A stretch of 33,932 nucleotides of DNA from assembly GCA_034679985.1 (NCBI GenBank), contig JAXITR010000020.1, positions 1-33,932 on the forward strand, written 5' to 3'. The stretch is from CAMDTE01 sp034679985 (GTDB lineage Bacteria; Bacteroidota; Bacteroidia; Flavobacteriales; Schleiferiaceae). The notes under the pieces are model-generated. The model worked only from the letters and a program-made list of their open reading frames with translations. It was not told the DNA's origin and did no database searches. This document shows, one piece after another, positions 1 through 7,598 of the stretch. Every line of letters begins with the position of its first letter. Position 1 is the first letter of the stretch. The position numbers and the translations under genes are program-made.

Positions 1-515
1 ACAGGCTTCAACCGTTTGGGAGAGCCAATAAGAAGGGTTGGAAAGCGGAGGCGACCGCTTTTGATTTGCGCATAGGTGGCCGTCGCCAATGCATACCGAC
101 CCAACGCCGTAGCGGACAGGAATACGCCCAGGTACACCCCAAAACTCCAGTAGTAGTGGCGGTAATCCTTGACGTCGTCGTCCAAAATCAGCACCGCAAA
201 AAGCGGGAGCGATGCCAGAATTCCCACCTGAAAGGTGTGCACCAGATCGGCCAAACGTGACCTACGCAAGACCTCGCGGTGTATGCCGGAGAGTCTGTGG
301 ATGAAGGCCCAATAGAGCACGGTGGCCACCAATCCTTCAAAAAAAGTACTTTCCCATTCCAGTTGCGGAATCCCAAAGCGCAACGGTTCCAGAACGGCTT
401 TCCGGTAGCCGTACAAGGCGGTGTAGGCTAAGGCAGCGGCAACGGCATCGGTCCATCGGTAGTACAACCGCAAGCGAAATGCACGGCGGTGCAGCCCCTC
501 GCTTTGTGGGCTCAT
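1..515 (-). CDS. Exopolysaccharide polyprenyl glycosylphosphotransferase (WcaJ-like), N-terminal part, cut by window edge
   Basis: The frame starts at an ATG (515-513) that overlaps the TGA of the upstream gene as ATGA, and stays open to base 1, giving 171 codons. Seen: a basic N-terminus, hydrophobic segments at about residues 22-36, 60-72, 93-111 and 123-140, then LLIGSP at 161-166. That is the usual plan of bacterial sugar transferases: four N-terminal membrane helices followed by a nucleotide-binding-like cytoplasmic fold beginning with an (L/I)IG motif. Family knowledge: the missing C-terminal half would carry the catalytic domain that moves a sugar-1-phosphate onto undecaprenyl phosphate, starting capsule, exopolysaccharide or O-antigen repeats. 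It is translationally coupled to the secreted protein upstream. The family call rests on the N-terminal half only. Confidence 0.72.
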   Translation of the reverse strand, partial: MSPQSEGLHRRAFRLRLYYRWTDAVAAALAYTALYGYRKAVLEPLRFGIPQLEWESTFFEGLVATVLYWAFIHRLSGIHREVLRRSRLADLVHTFQVGILASLPLFAVLILDDDVKDYRHYYWSFGVYLGVFLSATALGRYALATATYAQIKSGRLRFPTLLIGSPKRLKP

Positions 516-1432
516 GGACGGTAGACCAATTTGATGTTGTCCAAAAAGATGGAATCCGTTTTTCCGTTCGCCACGGACTTTTTGCTGCCGATGAACAATT
601 TAAAGGACTCAGCGTCTGGCGTTCCGCTGACTTCCGTCATCAAGTTGATGTAGATTTTGTTCCACTCGTCTTTGGGAAGAACGGTCGCCGTTGGTTTTTG
701 CTCGATTCCGCTGGGCCGGTAGGCGTAAACGCCCACCGTGAAGGGTACGGTGGTTTTGTAGTTGAGCTCCACGTAGACGTTTTTACCCCCTTTGGGCAAT
801 TCAAAGGCGTCGGCTGACCAAACCTCAAACCAGGCTCCGTCGGGACCCAGTCGAACCCATCCGCTGGCGGAATTGTTCTCGTTGGAAGGGGGCGGGAAGA
901 CTAAATCCGAACGAAACGTACGAACCCAAAAGGTGTCGGACGTGGAAACCGGTTCAAACCCGAATCCAGCTCCCTCAAAATCTTCCAATACAGAAACGGT
1001 AACTCCTTCGTCGTATTGGGTCCAAACCACGCTGTCCCCGGGGCTTTTCAAAACGGTTTCTTGGCCCGGTTTGAAATTGGCGCCCACGGATACCTCCTGG
1101 TAAAAGTCGTACTGGGATCGGAAGGCAGCCATACCGTTCGTGTTAACGCCGGGATAGAGCTTTATCGTATGGAAGCCCTCGTCCAAAAGCACCGGAAAGG
1201 AGCACGGCAACGAAAAAGCCCCTGCAAAGGTGCCGTTGGGCAACTGAACCCAAACCGTGGAAATTTTACTGCTGCGGGAACCGTTCAGCGAGGATTCCAC
1301 GGGATCCAGAGCCATTCCGTTGATGCGCACGTACGCGGGCTCTACGGCTACCTCTGGAGCGCATCCTGCACCAATTGCGAAAAGTGCTGCGGCAGCGCTC
1401 AAGCGCGTCAAAAATGGAAATATATTCGGCAT
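512..1432 (-). CDS. Secreted or lipoprotein of unknown function, conserved-Flavobacteriia type
   Basis: 306 residues. The ATG at 1432 was chosen because it begins a classical signal sequence (hydrophobic residues 4-20, then GAGC with Cys24) and sits 6 nt behind a TACCTTTG box. The longer open frame upstream only runs antisense through pcm. The lipobox is weak because position -3 is Gly, so lipidation is uncertain. The mature part is rich in aromatic beta-strand-like sequence and ends in a segment (about 200-306) resembling a carbohydrate-binding or jelly-roll fold. No catalytic motif is seen. It precedes and overlaps the sugar transferase, so a cell-surface role is plausible but unproven. Confidence 0.7.
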   Translation of the reverse strand: MPNIFPFLTRLSAAAALFAIGAGCAPEVAVEPAYVRINGMALDPVESSLNGSRSSKISTVWVQLPNGTFAGAFSLPCSFPVLLDEGFHTIKLYPGVNTNGMAAFRSQYDFYQEVSVGANFKPGQETVLKSPGDSVVWTQYDEGVTVSVLEDFEGAGFGFEPVSTSDTFWVRTFRSDLVFPPPSNENNSASGWVRLGPDGAWFEVWSADAFELPKGGKNVYVELNYKTTVPFTVGVYAYRPSGIEQKPTATVLPKDEWNKIYINLMTEVSGTPDAESFKLFIGSKKSVANGKTDSIFLDNIKLVYRP

Positions 1433-1438
1433 GCACCG

Positions 1439-1446
1439 CAAAGGTA
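1439..1446 (-). promoter_or_regulatory. -7 promoter element TACCTTTG of the secreted-protein gene
   Basis: Exact match to the Bacteroidota sigma-A -7 consensus TAnnTTTG, ending 6 nt before the ATG at 1432. The transcript would have almost no leader. No clear -33 element was identified. Confidence 0.6.
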
Positions 1447-1461
1447 AGGCACCTGCGGCGC

Positions 1462-1469
1462 TAAATTTG
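1462..1469 (+). promoter_or_regulatory. -7 promoter element TAAATTTG of pcm
   Basis: Exact TAnnTTTG match ending 5 nt before the GTG start at 1475. It faces away from the -7 box of the divergent neighbour 15 bp away. Confidence 0.6.
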
Positions 1470-1474
1470 GGGTT

Positions 1475-2155
1475 GTGAAACTGGCTGCGCATCCCCTTGA
1501 TTTTCCACGGCACCTTGGCTTGCGCAAGCAGTTGATGGACATACTGCGCGAAAAGGGCATTCGGTCTGAAGAAGTGTTGGACGCGCTCATGCAGGTGCCC
1601 CGGCACGTTTTTTTGGAATCCAGCTTTGAAGCATTTGCTTACAAGGATGCAGCCTTTCCCATTCGCGCAGCCCAGACCATCAGCCAACCGTATACGGTAG
1701 CCGTGCAAACACAGGCTTTGGAACTCCCGCCGGGAGCCAAGGTTTTGGAAATAGGCACCGGTTCGGGTTACCAAGCAGCGGTTTTAGCGGCCATGGGGTT
1801 CCGCGTGTACAGCATCGAACGCCAAAAAGAGTTGTTTGATTTTTCCAAACGGGTTCTTTCTGAATTGAGGGCGACGGTGGTGCAGCGTTTTGGCGATGGC
1901 TACAAGGGCATGCCCGCTTTCGCGCCCTTTGACGGCATTTTGGTAACGGCCGCGGCTCCAGACGTGCCCAACGCCTTGTTGGCGCAGTTGGCGGTGGGCG
2001 GAAAACTCATCTTGCCGGTGGGTCCTGAAGGAGCGGATCAGCGCATGTGGCGCATCACCCGATTGGGCGACAAATCATTCGAACGAGAGGATTTGGGGAC
2101 TTTTCGGTTCGTTCCCATGCTGGGAAACGTAGCCACCGGTCAGGATTCCGTGTGA
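1475..2155 (+). CDS. pcm: Protein-L-isoaspartate O-methyltransferase
   Basis: 226 residues, normal for the PCMT family. It transfers methyl from S-adenosylmethionine to the isoaspartyl carboxyl of aged proteins so they can be repaired; cytosolic. Seen: the N-terminal helix LRKQLMDILREKGI, the substrate-side VPRHVFL, and the SAM-binding motif I VLEIGTGSGYQAAVLAAMG. The GTG at 1475 is preferred over the ATG at 1535 because it keeps the N-terminal helix typical of the family and lies 5 nt after a -7 box. Its 3' end overlaps the convergent smpB by 16 nt. Confidence 0.93.
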   Translation: MKLAAHPLDFPRHLGLRKQLMDILREKGIRSEEVLDALMQVPRHVFLESSFEAFAYKDAAFPIRAAQTISQPYTVAVQTQALELPPGAKVLEIGTGSGYQAAVLAAMGFRVYSIERQKELFDFSKRVLSELRATVVQRFGDGYKGMPAFAPFDGILVTAAAPDVPNALLAQLAVGGKLILPVGPEGADQRMWRITRLGDKSFEREDLGTFRFVPMLGNVATGQDSV

Positions 2156-2604
2156 GCTCGTTTGGTCTCTCGGTCCGCGTCTTTTTCTTTCAAGCTGGCT
2201 CTTTTGTCGTGCAATTTTTTGCCGCGCGCCAAGGCAATGTCCAATTTTGCCAAGCCTTTTTCCGAGAGGTGCAGAAGCAGCGGGACCACGGTGATGCCTT
2301 TGTCCTTCAGCGCACGGTCTATTTTTTTGAGCTCGTTCTTTTTGAGCAGCAATTTCCGATCCCGCGTTTCCAAGTGGTTGGCGTGGGTGCCCAACCGCCA
2401 CGGGGCAATATGCAGGTGCTTGACCCAGAGCTCACCGTTCACAATCAGGCAGTAAGCATCCACCAAACCAGCGGCCCCCTCGCGGATGGATTTTATTTCG
2501 GAACCCATCAAGACCATCCCCGCCGTGAAGGAGTCGATCAATTCGTATTCAAATCGAGCACGACGGTTTTCAATTCGGATTGTTTTTTGGGCTGGTTTCG
2601 CCAT
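2140..2604 (-). CDS. smpB: SsrA (tmRNA)-binding protein
   Basis: 154 residues. SmpB binds tmRNA and delivers it to stalled ribosomes for trans-translation. Seen: the N-terminal NRRARFEYELIDSFTAGMVLMGSEIKSIREG core that is diagnostic of the family, the RDRKLLL region, and a basic lysine-rich C-terminal tail (about 130-154) expected to enter the mRNA channel. The ATG at 2604 follows a near-consensus -7 box by 4 nt. The gene is divergent from pyrD, with 29 bp between start codons, and overlaps the 3' end of pcm. The tmRNA gene itself is not in this window. Confidence 0.95.
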   Translation of the reverse strand: MAKPAQKTIRIENRRARFEYELIDSFTAGMVLMGSEIKSIREGAAGLVDAYCLIVNGELWVKHLHIAPWRLGTHANHLETRDRKLLLKKNELKKIDRALKDKGITVVPLLLHLSEKGLAKLDIALARGKKLHDKRASLKEKDADRETKRAHTES

Positions 2605-2608
2605 GGCG

Positions 2609-2616
2609 CAAATTTC
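2609..2616 (-). promoter_or_regulatory. Near-consensus -7 element GAAATTTG of smpB
   Basis: Seven of eight positions match TAnnTTTG. It ends 4 nt before the smpB ATG. Confidence 0.45.
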
Positions 2617-2621
2617 GCCCG

Positions 2622-2629
2622 TATTTTTG
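2622..2629 (+). promoter_or_regulatory. -7 element TATTTTTG of pyrD
   Basis: Exact TAnnTTTG match, with 4 nt (GAAC) before the ATG at 2634. The smpB and pyrD boxes are separated by only 5 bp. Confidence 0.58.
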
Positions 2630-2633
2630 GAAC

Positions 2634-3668
2634 ATGAACGCGTACCGCAGCTTTATTCGTCCGCTTTTGTTTTGTTTGCCTCCGGAAACCGCCCATCGCT
2701 GGACCATGGCAGCGCTGCGGATTTTCAGCATGCTCCCTTTTGGCCCGGCAGTGGTGAAATTGTTCTCAGGAAAAGCTCCTCATTCAGAGCCTGTTGTGGT
2801 GTCTGGATTGACGTTTCCCAACCCGGTGGGCTTGGCGGCAGGACTGGACAAAGACGCGGAAGCGGTAGCGGCCTTGGGGGCCTTGGGTTTTGGATTTGTT
2901 GAGGTAGGAACCTTGACGCCCAAGCCTCAACCGGGCAATCCCCAGCCGCGTTTGTTCCGCTTGCCCCAAGATCGAGGTCTGATCAACCGCATGGGATTCA
3001 ACAACCACGGGGTAGTGGCAGCAGCTAATCGTTTAAAAAAACGACCTGCTGGTTTGGTGGTAGGCGGAAACATTGGCAAGAACAAGGACACTCCCAACGA
3101 GCTTGCCGCGCAGGATTACGTATTGTCCCTGCGTGCGCTGCATCCGGTGGTCGATTTTTTCACGGTGAACATCAGTTCGCCCAACACGCCCGGTTTGCGC
3201 GCACTGCAATCTTTGGAGCCGCTCCGGGAGCTCTTGCGCGAGGTACTGGAAGAGCGGGATCTCCACCAGCCTCGTCGTCCGGTATGGGTTAAACTGGCTC
3301 CGGACCTGACGGATGAGGAATTGATTGAAACGGCTCAGTTGATTGTTTCCGCTGGAGCTGACGGCATCATCGCCACCAACACCACCTTGTCCCGCTCGGG
3401 CTTGGGAACGGATCCCTTAAAAGTTGAGCAAATGGGCGCCGGCGGTTTGAGCGGTGCTCCCGTACGCCAGCGATCCACAGACGTTATCCGCATTCTTCGC
3501 GGGGCAGTAGGGCCGGACTTCCCCCTCATTGCCGTGGGAGGCGTGCTGTCCGGAAAAGATGCGCGGGAAAAGAAAGAGGCCGGCGCCACGTTGGTACAGG
3601 TGTACACGGGATTGATCTACGAAGGACCCCAATTGGTTCACGACTGCATTCGGGCATGGAACGACTGA
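2634..3668 (+). CDS. pyrD: Dihydroorotate dehydrogenase (quinone), class 2
   Basis: 344 residues. It oxidises dihydroorotate to orotate with FMN and passes electrons to quinone at the inner membrane, the fourth step of pyrimidine synthesis. Seen: the class-2 N-terminal membrane-association helices (residues 3-45), the FMN region NPVGLAAGLDKDAE (63-76), NRMGFNNHG (118-126), and NISSPNTPGL (179-188) with the catalytic serine expected in class 2. VKLAPDLT and a late GGVLSG glycine loop follow. The ATG at 2634 fits both the family N-terminus and the -7 box 4 nt upstream. Its last 13 nt overlap the HMG-CoA lyase start, so the two are probably co-translated. Confidence 0.96.
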   Translation: MNAYRSFIRPLLFCLPPETAHRWTMAALRIFSMLPFGPAVVKLFSGKAPHSEPVVVSGLTFPNPVGLAAGLDKDAEAVAALGALGFGFVEVGTLTPKPQPGNPQPRLFRLPQDRGLINRMGFNNHGVVAAANRLKKRPAGLVVGGNIGKNKDTPNELAAQDYVLSLRALHPVVDFFTVNISSPNTPGLRALQSLEPLRELLREVLEERDLHQPRRPVWVKLAPDLTDEELIETAQLIVSAGADGIIATNTTLSRSGLGTDPLKVEQMGAGGLSGAPVRQRSTDVIRILRGAVGPDFPLIAVGGVLSGKDAREKKEAGATLVQVYTGLIYEGPQLVHDCIRAWND

Positions 3669-4510
3669 CCTGGGTGGAATGCCCACGGGACGCCATGCAG
3701 GGCTGGCACAGACTCTTCTCAACCGAAGAGAAAGTAGCCTATTTGCAGGAATTGGCCCACGTGGGATTCGACGTCTTGGACGCCGGGAGTTTTGTGTCGC
3801 CGCGGGCGGTGCCCCAAATGGCCGATACGGCTGCCGTGCTGGACCAAATAGTTTGGCCAGACCAAAAGCCGGAAGTGCTGGTTATTGTGGGCAATCCGGT
3901 GGGGTGGGAGCGCGCTTTGCAGCATCCCGCCGTGGACACTGTGGGCTATCCGTATTCTCTTTCCGAAGCTTTTCAGCAGCGAAACACCCAGCGTTCGCGG
4001 CAACAGGCCCTCGTAGAACTGGAGCGGATGGTGGCGAGCGCACACGACGCCGGCAAAAAAGCAGTGGTGTATTTCTCCATGGCCTTCGGCAATCCCTACG
4101 GGGAAGTTTTGTCCGACGGCATGATCCACGAAGCACTGGAACACATGGTCCGCATCCAGCCGGACGCCGTGAGCATTTCGGACACCATCGGCTCCGGAAC
4201 TCCGGAATCCATTCAGAGGCGCGCAGAGCAAGCACTGGAGTATCTTCCGGTGGAACAATTGGGCATGCACCTGCACGTGCGGGAAGACCAGGCCTTTGCC
4301 CATTTGGAAGCCGCGTGGAATGCCGGTATACGGCGCTTTGACACCGCCTTACGCGGCATTGGGGGTTGTCCCTTCGCGCAGAGCAACTTGGTGGGGAACA
4401 TGCCCGCAGAAAAACTCCTCACGTTTGCCAACCGGGTAGGGGCCTCCTACGGCGTGCGGCCCATGGCCTTGGAAAGTGCCCACAACGAGGCATTGGCGCT
4501 TTTTAAGTAA
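3656..4510 (+). CDS. Hydroxymethylglutaryl-CoA lyase
   Basis: 284 residues, a TIM-barrel lyase of the HMGL/DRE-TIM family that cleaves HMG-CoA to acetyl-CoA and acetoacetate in leucine catabolism. Seen: N-terminal ECPRDAMQG with the Arg11-Asp12 pair, GSFVSPRAVPQM (44-54), metal ligands in HLH (His205 and His207), and the signature GGCPFA with the active-site Cys238. The start overlaps the end of pyrD by 13 nt. The two pathways are unrelated, so the operon looks like compact packing rather than a shared pathway. Isopropylmalate-synthase-like relatives are excluded by the GGCPFA loop. Confidence 0.92.
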   Translation: MERLTWVECPRDAMQGWHRLFSTEEKVAYLQELAHVGFDVLDAGSFVSPRAVPQMADTAAVLDQIVWPDQKPEVLVIVGNPVGWERALQHPAVDTVGYPYSLSEAFQQRNTQRSRQQALVELERMVASAHDAGKKAVVYFSMAFGNPYGEVLSDGMIHEALEHMVRIQPDAVSISDTIGSGTPESIQRRAEQALEYLPVEQLGMHLHVREDQAFAHLEAAWNAGIRRFDTALRGIGGCPFAQSNLVGNMPAEKLLTFANRVGASYGVRPMALESAHNEALALFK

Positions 4511-4541
4511 ATCGCTTTTTCCATTACGGCCCGAGCTGCCG

Positions 4542-4549
4542 TATCTTTG
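4542..4549 (+). promoter_or_regulatory. -7 element TATCTTTG of the cobalamin uptake operon
   Basis: Exact TAnnTTTG match just upstream of the riboswitch. Transcription from about 4555 would give a leader of nearly 200 nt, unlike the leaderless pattern elsewhere in the window. Confidence 0.62.
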
Positions 4550-4556
4550 CACCGCA

Positions 4557-4712
4557 AGAAGTTTGGAGGTGCGCCTCCAACGCAAGAAGGGAATCCGGTG
4601 CAATACCGGAGCTGTGCCCGCAGCTGTAAGTTCCATCCATCTTCAGGCATTCAGCCACTGGAAGAAATTCCGGGAAGGCGCCCGAAGAGGAACGAGCCAG
4701 AAGACCTGCTTT
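4557..4712 (+). promoter_or_regulatory. Cobalamin (adenosylcobalamin/B12) riboswitch
   Basis: The conserved core elements are in order: a 7-bp stem TTGGAGG/CCTCCAA (4563-4580), GGGAATCCGGTGCAATACCGG (about 4590-4610), the GCTGTGCCCGCAGCTGTAA segment to about 4629, GCCACTGG, GGGAAGGC, and the 3' element GAGCCAGAAGACCTGC (4694-4709). It lies between a -7 promoter box and the BtuB-like gene, the standard place for B12 control of uptake. Downstream, 4725-4735 can pair with 4674-4687, a candidate expression platform. The 5' and 3' limits are approximate. Confidence 0.95.
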
Positions 4713-4750
4713 TTGCCATACCATGCGCCTTCGGGACCAAAGGAATTGCC

Positions 4751-6496
4751 ATGATTTGTACCCAACGACGGCCGTATTTAGCCGTTGTGTTTTGCTTTTT
4801 GTTGGCCTCCGGTCAACTCGTCTCCGCTCCGGACACCGTTCGGCTGGGGACTGCTGATGTGCACGCACTTCCGTTTCATTTTCGCGCTCCTGTCCGCGGC
4901 CTGGATTCCACGGCCCAAGGCTGGTCTGCTTCCGATTGGCTCCACCGAGGCGCCTTGCTGCGCACCACCACTCCGGGCGGTTCCCAACTGGTGGGCCTGA
5001 GTGGGCTTCCCGCGGTGTATACGGGGTTTCATTGGCTGGGGTTTGCCCTGACCAGTCCTACCTTGGGGTTGACCGACGGTTCCTGGATCCATCCCGCTTT
5101 CCGCAACCAAACGGGCGTTCACACGCAGTTGGGGGGGCAGTATTTGGGTTCCGGCAATTTGGGCGGATTGGTGGATTTGTCCGCACAATGGTTGGGCTCG
5201 GAGGGTTCCTGGGCCGGGTTGGAGGCTTATTCGGCGGGTGGAGGCGGGGCCACGGTCCGATGCCGTACGAACTCTGGAACGTTGGGATTTTGGGCGTCGT
5301 CGGCCCACTACCGGTATCCCTACCAAGATTACTTAGGCACGCGCCGAATGCGCACCGGTGCAGACGCTCAGAACGCGCAATTGGAGTGGCGCGGCGAACG
5401 GCGTTGGGGAGCGCACACCCTTCGGTACGGTTTTCAGGGCATTCTGCAGGATCGGGGGCTTCCGCGCAGCGCCGCATCCTCTTACGGGCTGGGGGATCGG
5501 CAACGGGACCAACGTTTGCACGCCGGAGTGCGCTGGGAGCACCAAAGACAGAACTGGCATTGGAGCCGGGGAGCGTTTGGATGGATGGACTTTCAAGCCT
5601 TTGATGCGCGCGTGGTGGCCTTGCGCGACTCGCACCAAACGGCAGGAATGCGGGTGGAATGGGCCGGCACCCATCCCAACGGTCATGTGGCCTGGGGGTG
5701 GTCGCAAATGGCGGCCTGGGGCCCGTCCCACCAGTCCTTAGGGGTTTGGGACGGTTTTGTCAAAGGCGCCCTCCAGGGGACCGGCCGGTTGCGTCCTGGT
5801 TTGGCTTGGGCCCGATGGGACCTGCGCCAAACTTCTGCGCGCAGCCCACTGGGAAATGCCTCCGGCGGGATGCGTTGGAAAGGATCTAACGGTATAGTAA
5901 TTCAAGCCGCGCGGCATTTTCGCTGGCCCACGCTCAACGATTTGGCTTGGATTCCCGGCGGGAACCCACTGCTGTTGCCGGAAGCCGGTTGGGCCCTGGA
6001 GGTCAACGGTTTTATTCCCCATTCAAAAACACCGAAGAGGCATTGGGGCCAATGGGAATGGCAGTCCAAAGCGATGCATTTAACGCAGTCCATTGTCTGG
6101 AAACCCATTGGTATTCAGTGGGTTCCGGTCAATGCCGGTTCTTGGAGTCAGTGGTGGAATCGCTTGCGCTGGACGGCGCATCAACGCGAATGGATGGGTT
6201 GGGCGGAAGTGCAGTACACGCTGTCCAACGCCGCCTTTGCCGTGCCTTGGCGTGGAAATGCGGGTGGCGCATACCGAAAGGGTGCCTGGACCGCAGGGGC
6301 GGAATACACGGCACAAGCGGCATCGCAGCAAACACCGCGGTGGTTTACCGGACGTTTGTGGGGCGGATGGCAGAGCAAGCATTGGTCCGTGCAGTTGAAC
6401 GTTCAAAACGCCCTTCCGGGAACCGTCGAATACCTGCCGTACTACCCCAATCCCCATTGGTACACCGTAATTAATTTAAATTATAAGTTCAAATGA
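4751..6496 (+). CDS. btuB: BtuB-like TonB-dependent cobalamin receptor
   Basis: 581 residues, about the size of a small BtuB receptor. It would import corrinoids across the outer membrane using TonB energy. Seen: a signal peptide (about 1-26), no carboxypeptidase-like SusC extension, a plug domain recognisable from TPGGSQLVGLSGL through LGFALTSPTLGLTD to GSGNLGGLVDLS (about 75-155), then a long barrel with alternating aromatic strands ending in INLNYKFK. It is strikingly tryptophan-rich: about 42 Trp by eye, near 7%. The ATG at 4751 opens the signal peptide; the open frame upstream of it is riboswitch RNA. Function is inferred from the riboswitch and the BtuG-like partner, whose ATG overlaps this stop. 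Confidence 0.85.
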   Translation: MICTQRRPYLAVVFCFLLASGQLVSAPDTVRLGTADVHALPFHFRAPVRGLDSTAQGWSASDWLHRGALLRTTTPGGSQLVGLSGLPAVYTGFHWLGFALTSPTLGLTDGSWIHPAFRNQTGVHTQLGGQYLGSGNLGGLVDLSAQWLGSEGSWAGLEAYSAGGGGATVRCRTNSGTLGFWASSAHYRYPYQDYLGTRRMRTGADAQNAQLEWRGERRWGAHTLRYGFQGILQDRGLPRSAASSYGLGDRQRDQRLHAGVRWEHQRQNWHWSRGAFGWMDFQAFDARVVALRDSHQTAGMRVEWAGTHPNGHVAWGWSQMAAWGPSHQSLGVWDGFVKGALQGTGRLRPGLAWARWDLRQTSARSPLGNASGGMRWKGSNGIVIQAARHFRWPTLNDLAWIPGGNPLLLPEAGWALEVNGFIPHSKTPKRHWGQWEWQSKAMHLTQSIVWKPIGIQWVPVNAGSWSQWWNRLRWTAHQREWMGWAEVQYTLSNAAFAVPWRGNAGGAYRKGAWTAGAEYTAQAASQQTPRWFTGRLWGGWQSKHWSVQLNVQNALPGTVEYLPYYPNPHWYTVINLNYKFK

Positions 6497-7575
6497 AAAA
6501 TTTTAAATTATTTATTTTTAGCACGTTAACAATAGTTCTTGGATCGTGCCAACCGGATCCCGTGAATCCGTTGAACCAAGACTACCGCAACGGGGTCTTG
6601 GTGGTGAACGAAGGTCCGTTTCAAACCGGAACCGGCACCTTGTCTTTTGCGCATTTCAAACACACCGCGTCTGACTCCACTTATGCGTTCCTGGACGTTT
6701 TTCAAACGGTGAACGGTCGGGTCATGGGGAACATTGCGCAAAGCGCTGTCCGCGTGGGGGGCTACGTATTGGTTGCCGTGAATTTGGCCGGAACCGTTGA
6801 GCTACTGGACGCCAAAACCATGCAGCTGGAGCACACCTTCACGGGTTTGGGGCTTCCGCGCTACTTTCAGGCCTTGCCCAACAACCGCGTGGCGCTGTCG
6901 GACTGGCAAGACAACCGCATTTATGTACTGGACCTGACCACCAAGACCGTTGTAGATACCGCGCAGGTGGACGCCGGGCCGGAAGGGATGGCTTATTTGC
7001 CCAACACCCCCAACGGCGACGTTCTGCTGGTGGCGTGTTCCGGAGGCTATGCGGACAACAACACCGTGGTGGCTTTGAACGCCCAAATGAACCGAATCAA
7101 GACCATCACGGTAGGAGATCAACCGCATTCTTTTGCGCAAGACCCCAGCGGTACGTGGTGGCTGCTCAACCAAGGAAAGCCGGATTGGATCACCCCCGCA
7201 AACGGCACGCCCGGAAGCCTCTACCGGATTGACGCAAATGCACTGACGGCGTCGCTTTACGCCACCTCCGCAGACGGCTCGTTGCACCCCGCACATCTGC
7301 TGTGCGACGGCTCCGGTTTGGTGTTTGTGTCCGATCGTTACGCGGGTTCAGCCGTTCGGATGCCCTTGGGTTCGACGGTTTGGCCCACCGCGCCCTTTTT
7401 AACGGGAGCTTCCTACAGCCTTGCTTTTGACGCCCTCAAAAAGGAGTATTATTCGGGGAAAATTGTGGACTACTCAGGCCCAGGCCGATTGGTTCGGTAC
7501 AACGAGCAAGGGGTTGCCCTGGATTCCGTTACCACCGGTCAAATTCCGGGGTTCATTCTTCCGGAATCGCACTGA
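6493..7575 (+). CDS. BtuG-like surface beta-propeller lipoprotein (DUF5074/YncE type), cobalamin capture
   Basis: 360 residues. Seen: a signal peptide with lipobox LGSC (Cys19), followed by repeated blades of the kind RNGVLVVNEG, NRIYVLDLTTKTVVDT and DVLLVACSGG, typical of a YncE/DUF5074 seven-bladed propeller. Its ATG overlaps the stop of the TonB receptor as ATGA, so both lie under the cobalamin riboswitch. Family knowledge: in Bacteroides, BtuG is a surface lipoprotein that binds B12 with extreme affinity and caps BtuB. The same pairing here supports that role. A generic DUF5074 lipoprotein cannot be excluded on sequence alone. It ends 23 bp from the convergent oxidoreductase. Confidence 0.85.
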   Translation: MKNFKLFIFSTLTIVLGSCQPDPVNPLNQDYRNGVLVVNEGPFQTGTGTLSFAHFKHTASDSTYAFLDVFQTVNGRVMGNIAQSAVRVGGYVLVAVNLAGTVELLDAKTMQLEHTFTGLGLPRYFQALPNNRVALSDWQDNRIYVLDLTTKTVVDTAQVDAGPEGMAYLPNTPNGDVLLVACSGGYADNNTVVALNAQMNRIKTITVGDQPHSFAQDPSGTWWLLNQGKPDWITPANGTPGSLYRIDANALTASLYATSADGSLHPAHLLCDGSGLVFVSDRYAGSAVRMPLGSTVWPTAPFLTGASYSLAFDALKKEYYSGKIVDYSGPGRLVRYNEQGVALDSVTTGQIPGFILPESH

Positions 7576-7598
7576 CCGCATTCAGCCAGCCTTAATCC

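Noticed and set aside
512..1774. A 420-codon frame with a long N-terminal extension in front of the secreted protein
   Set aside because: The extra part runs antisense through pcm and shows no homology; the signal peptide and the -7 box place the start at 1432.
4778..5731. Long minus-strand frames opposite the TonB receptor
   Set aside because: Low-complexity Arg/Pro/Gly-rich products typical of antisense shadows; the plus strand carries the real protein and riboswitch.
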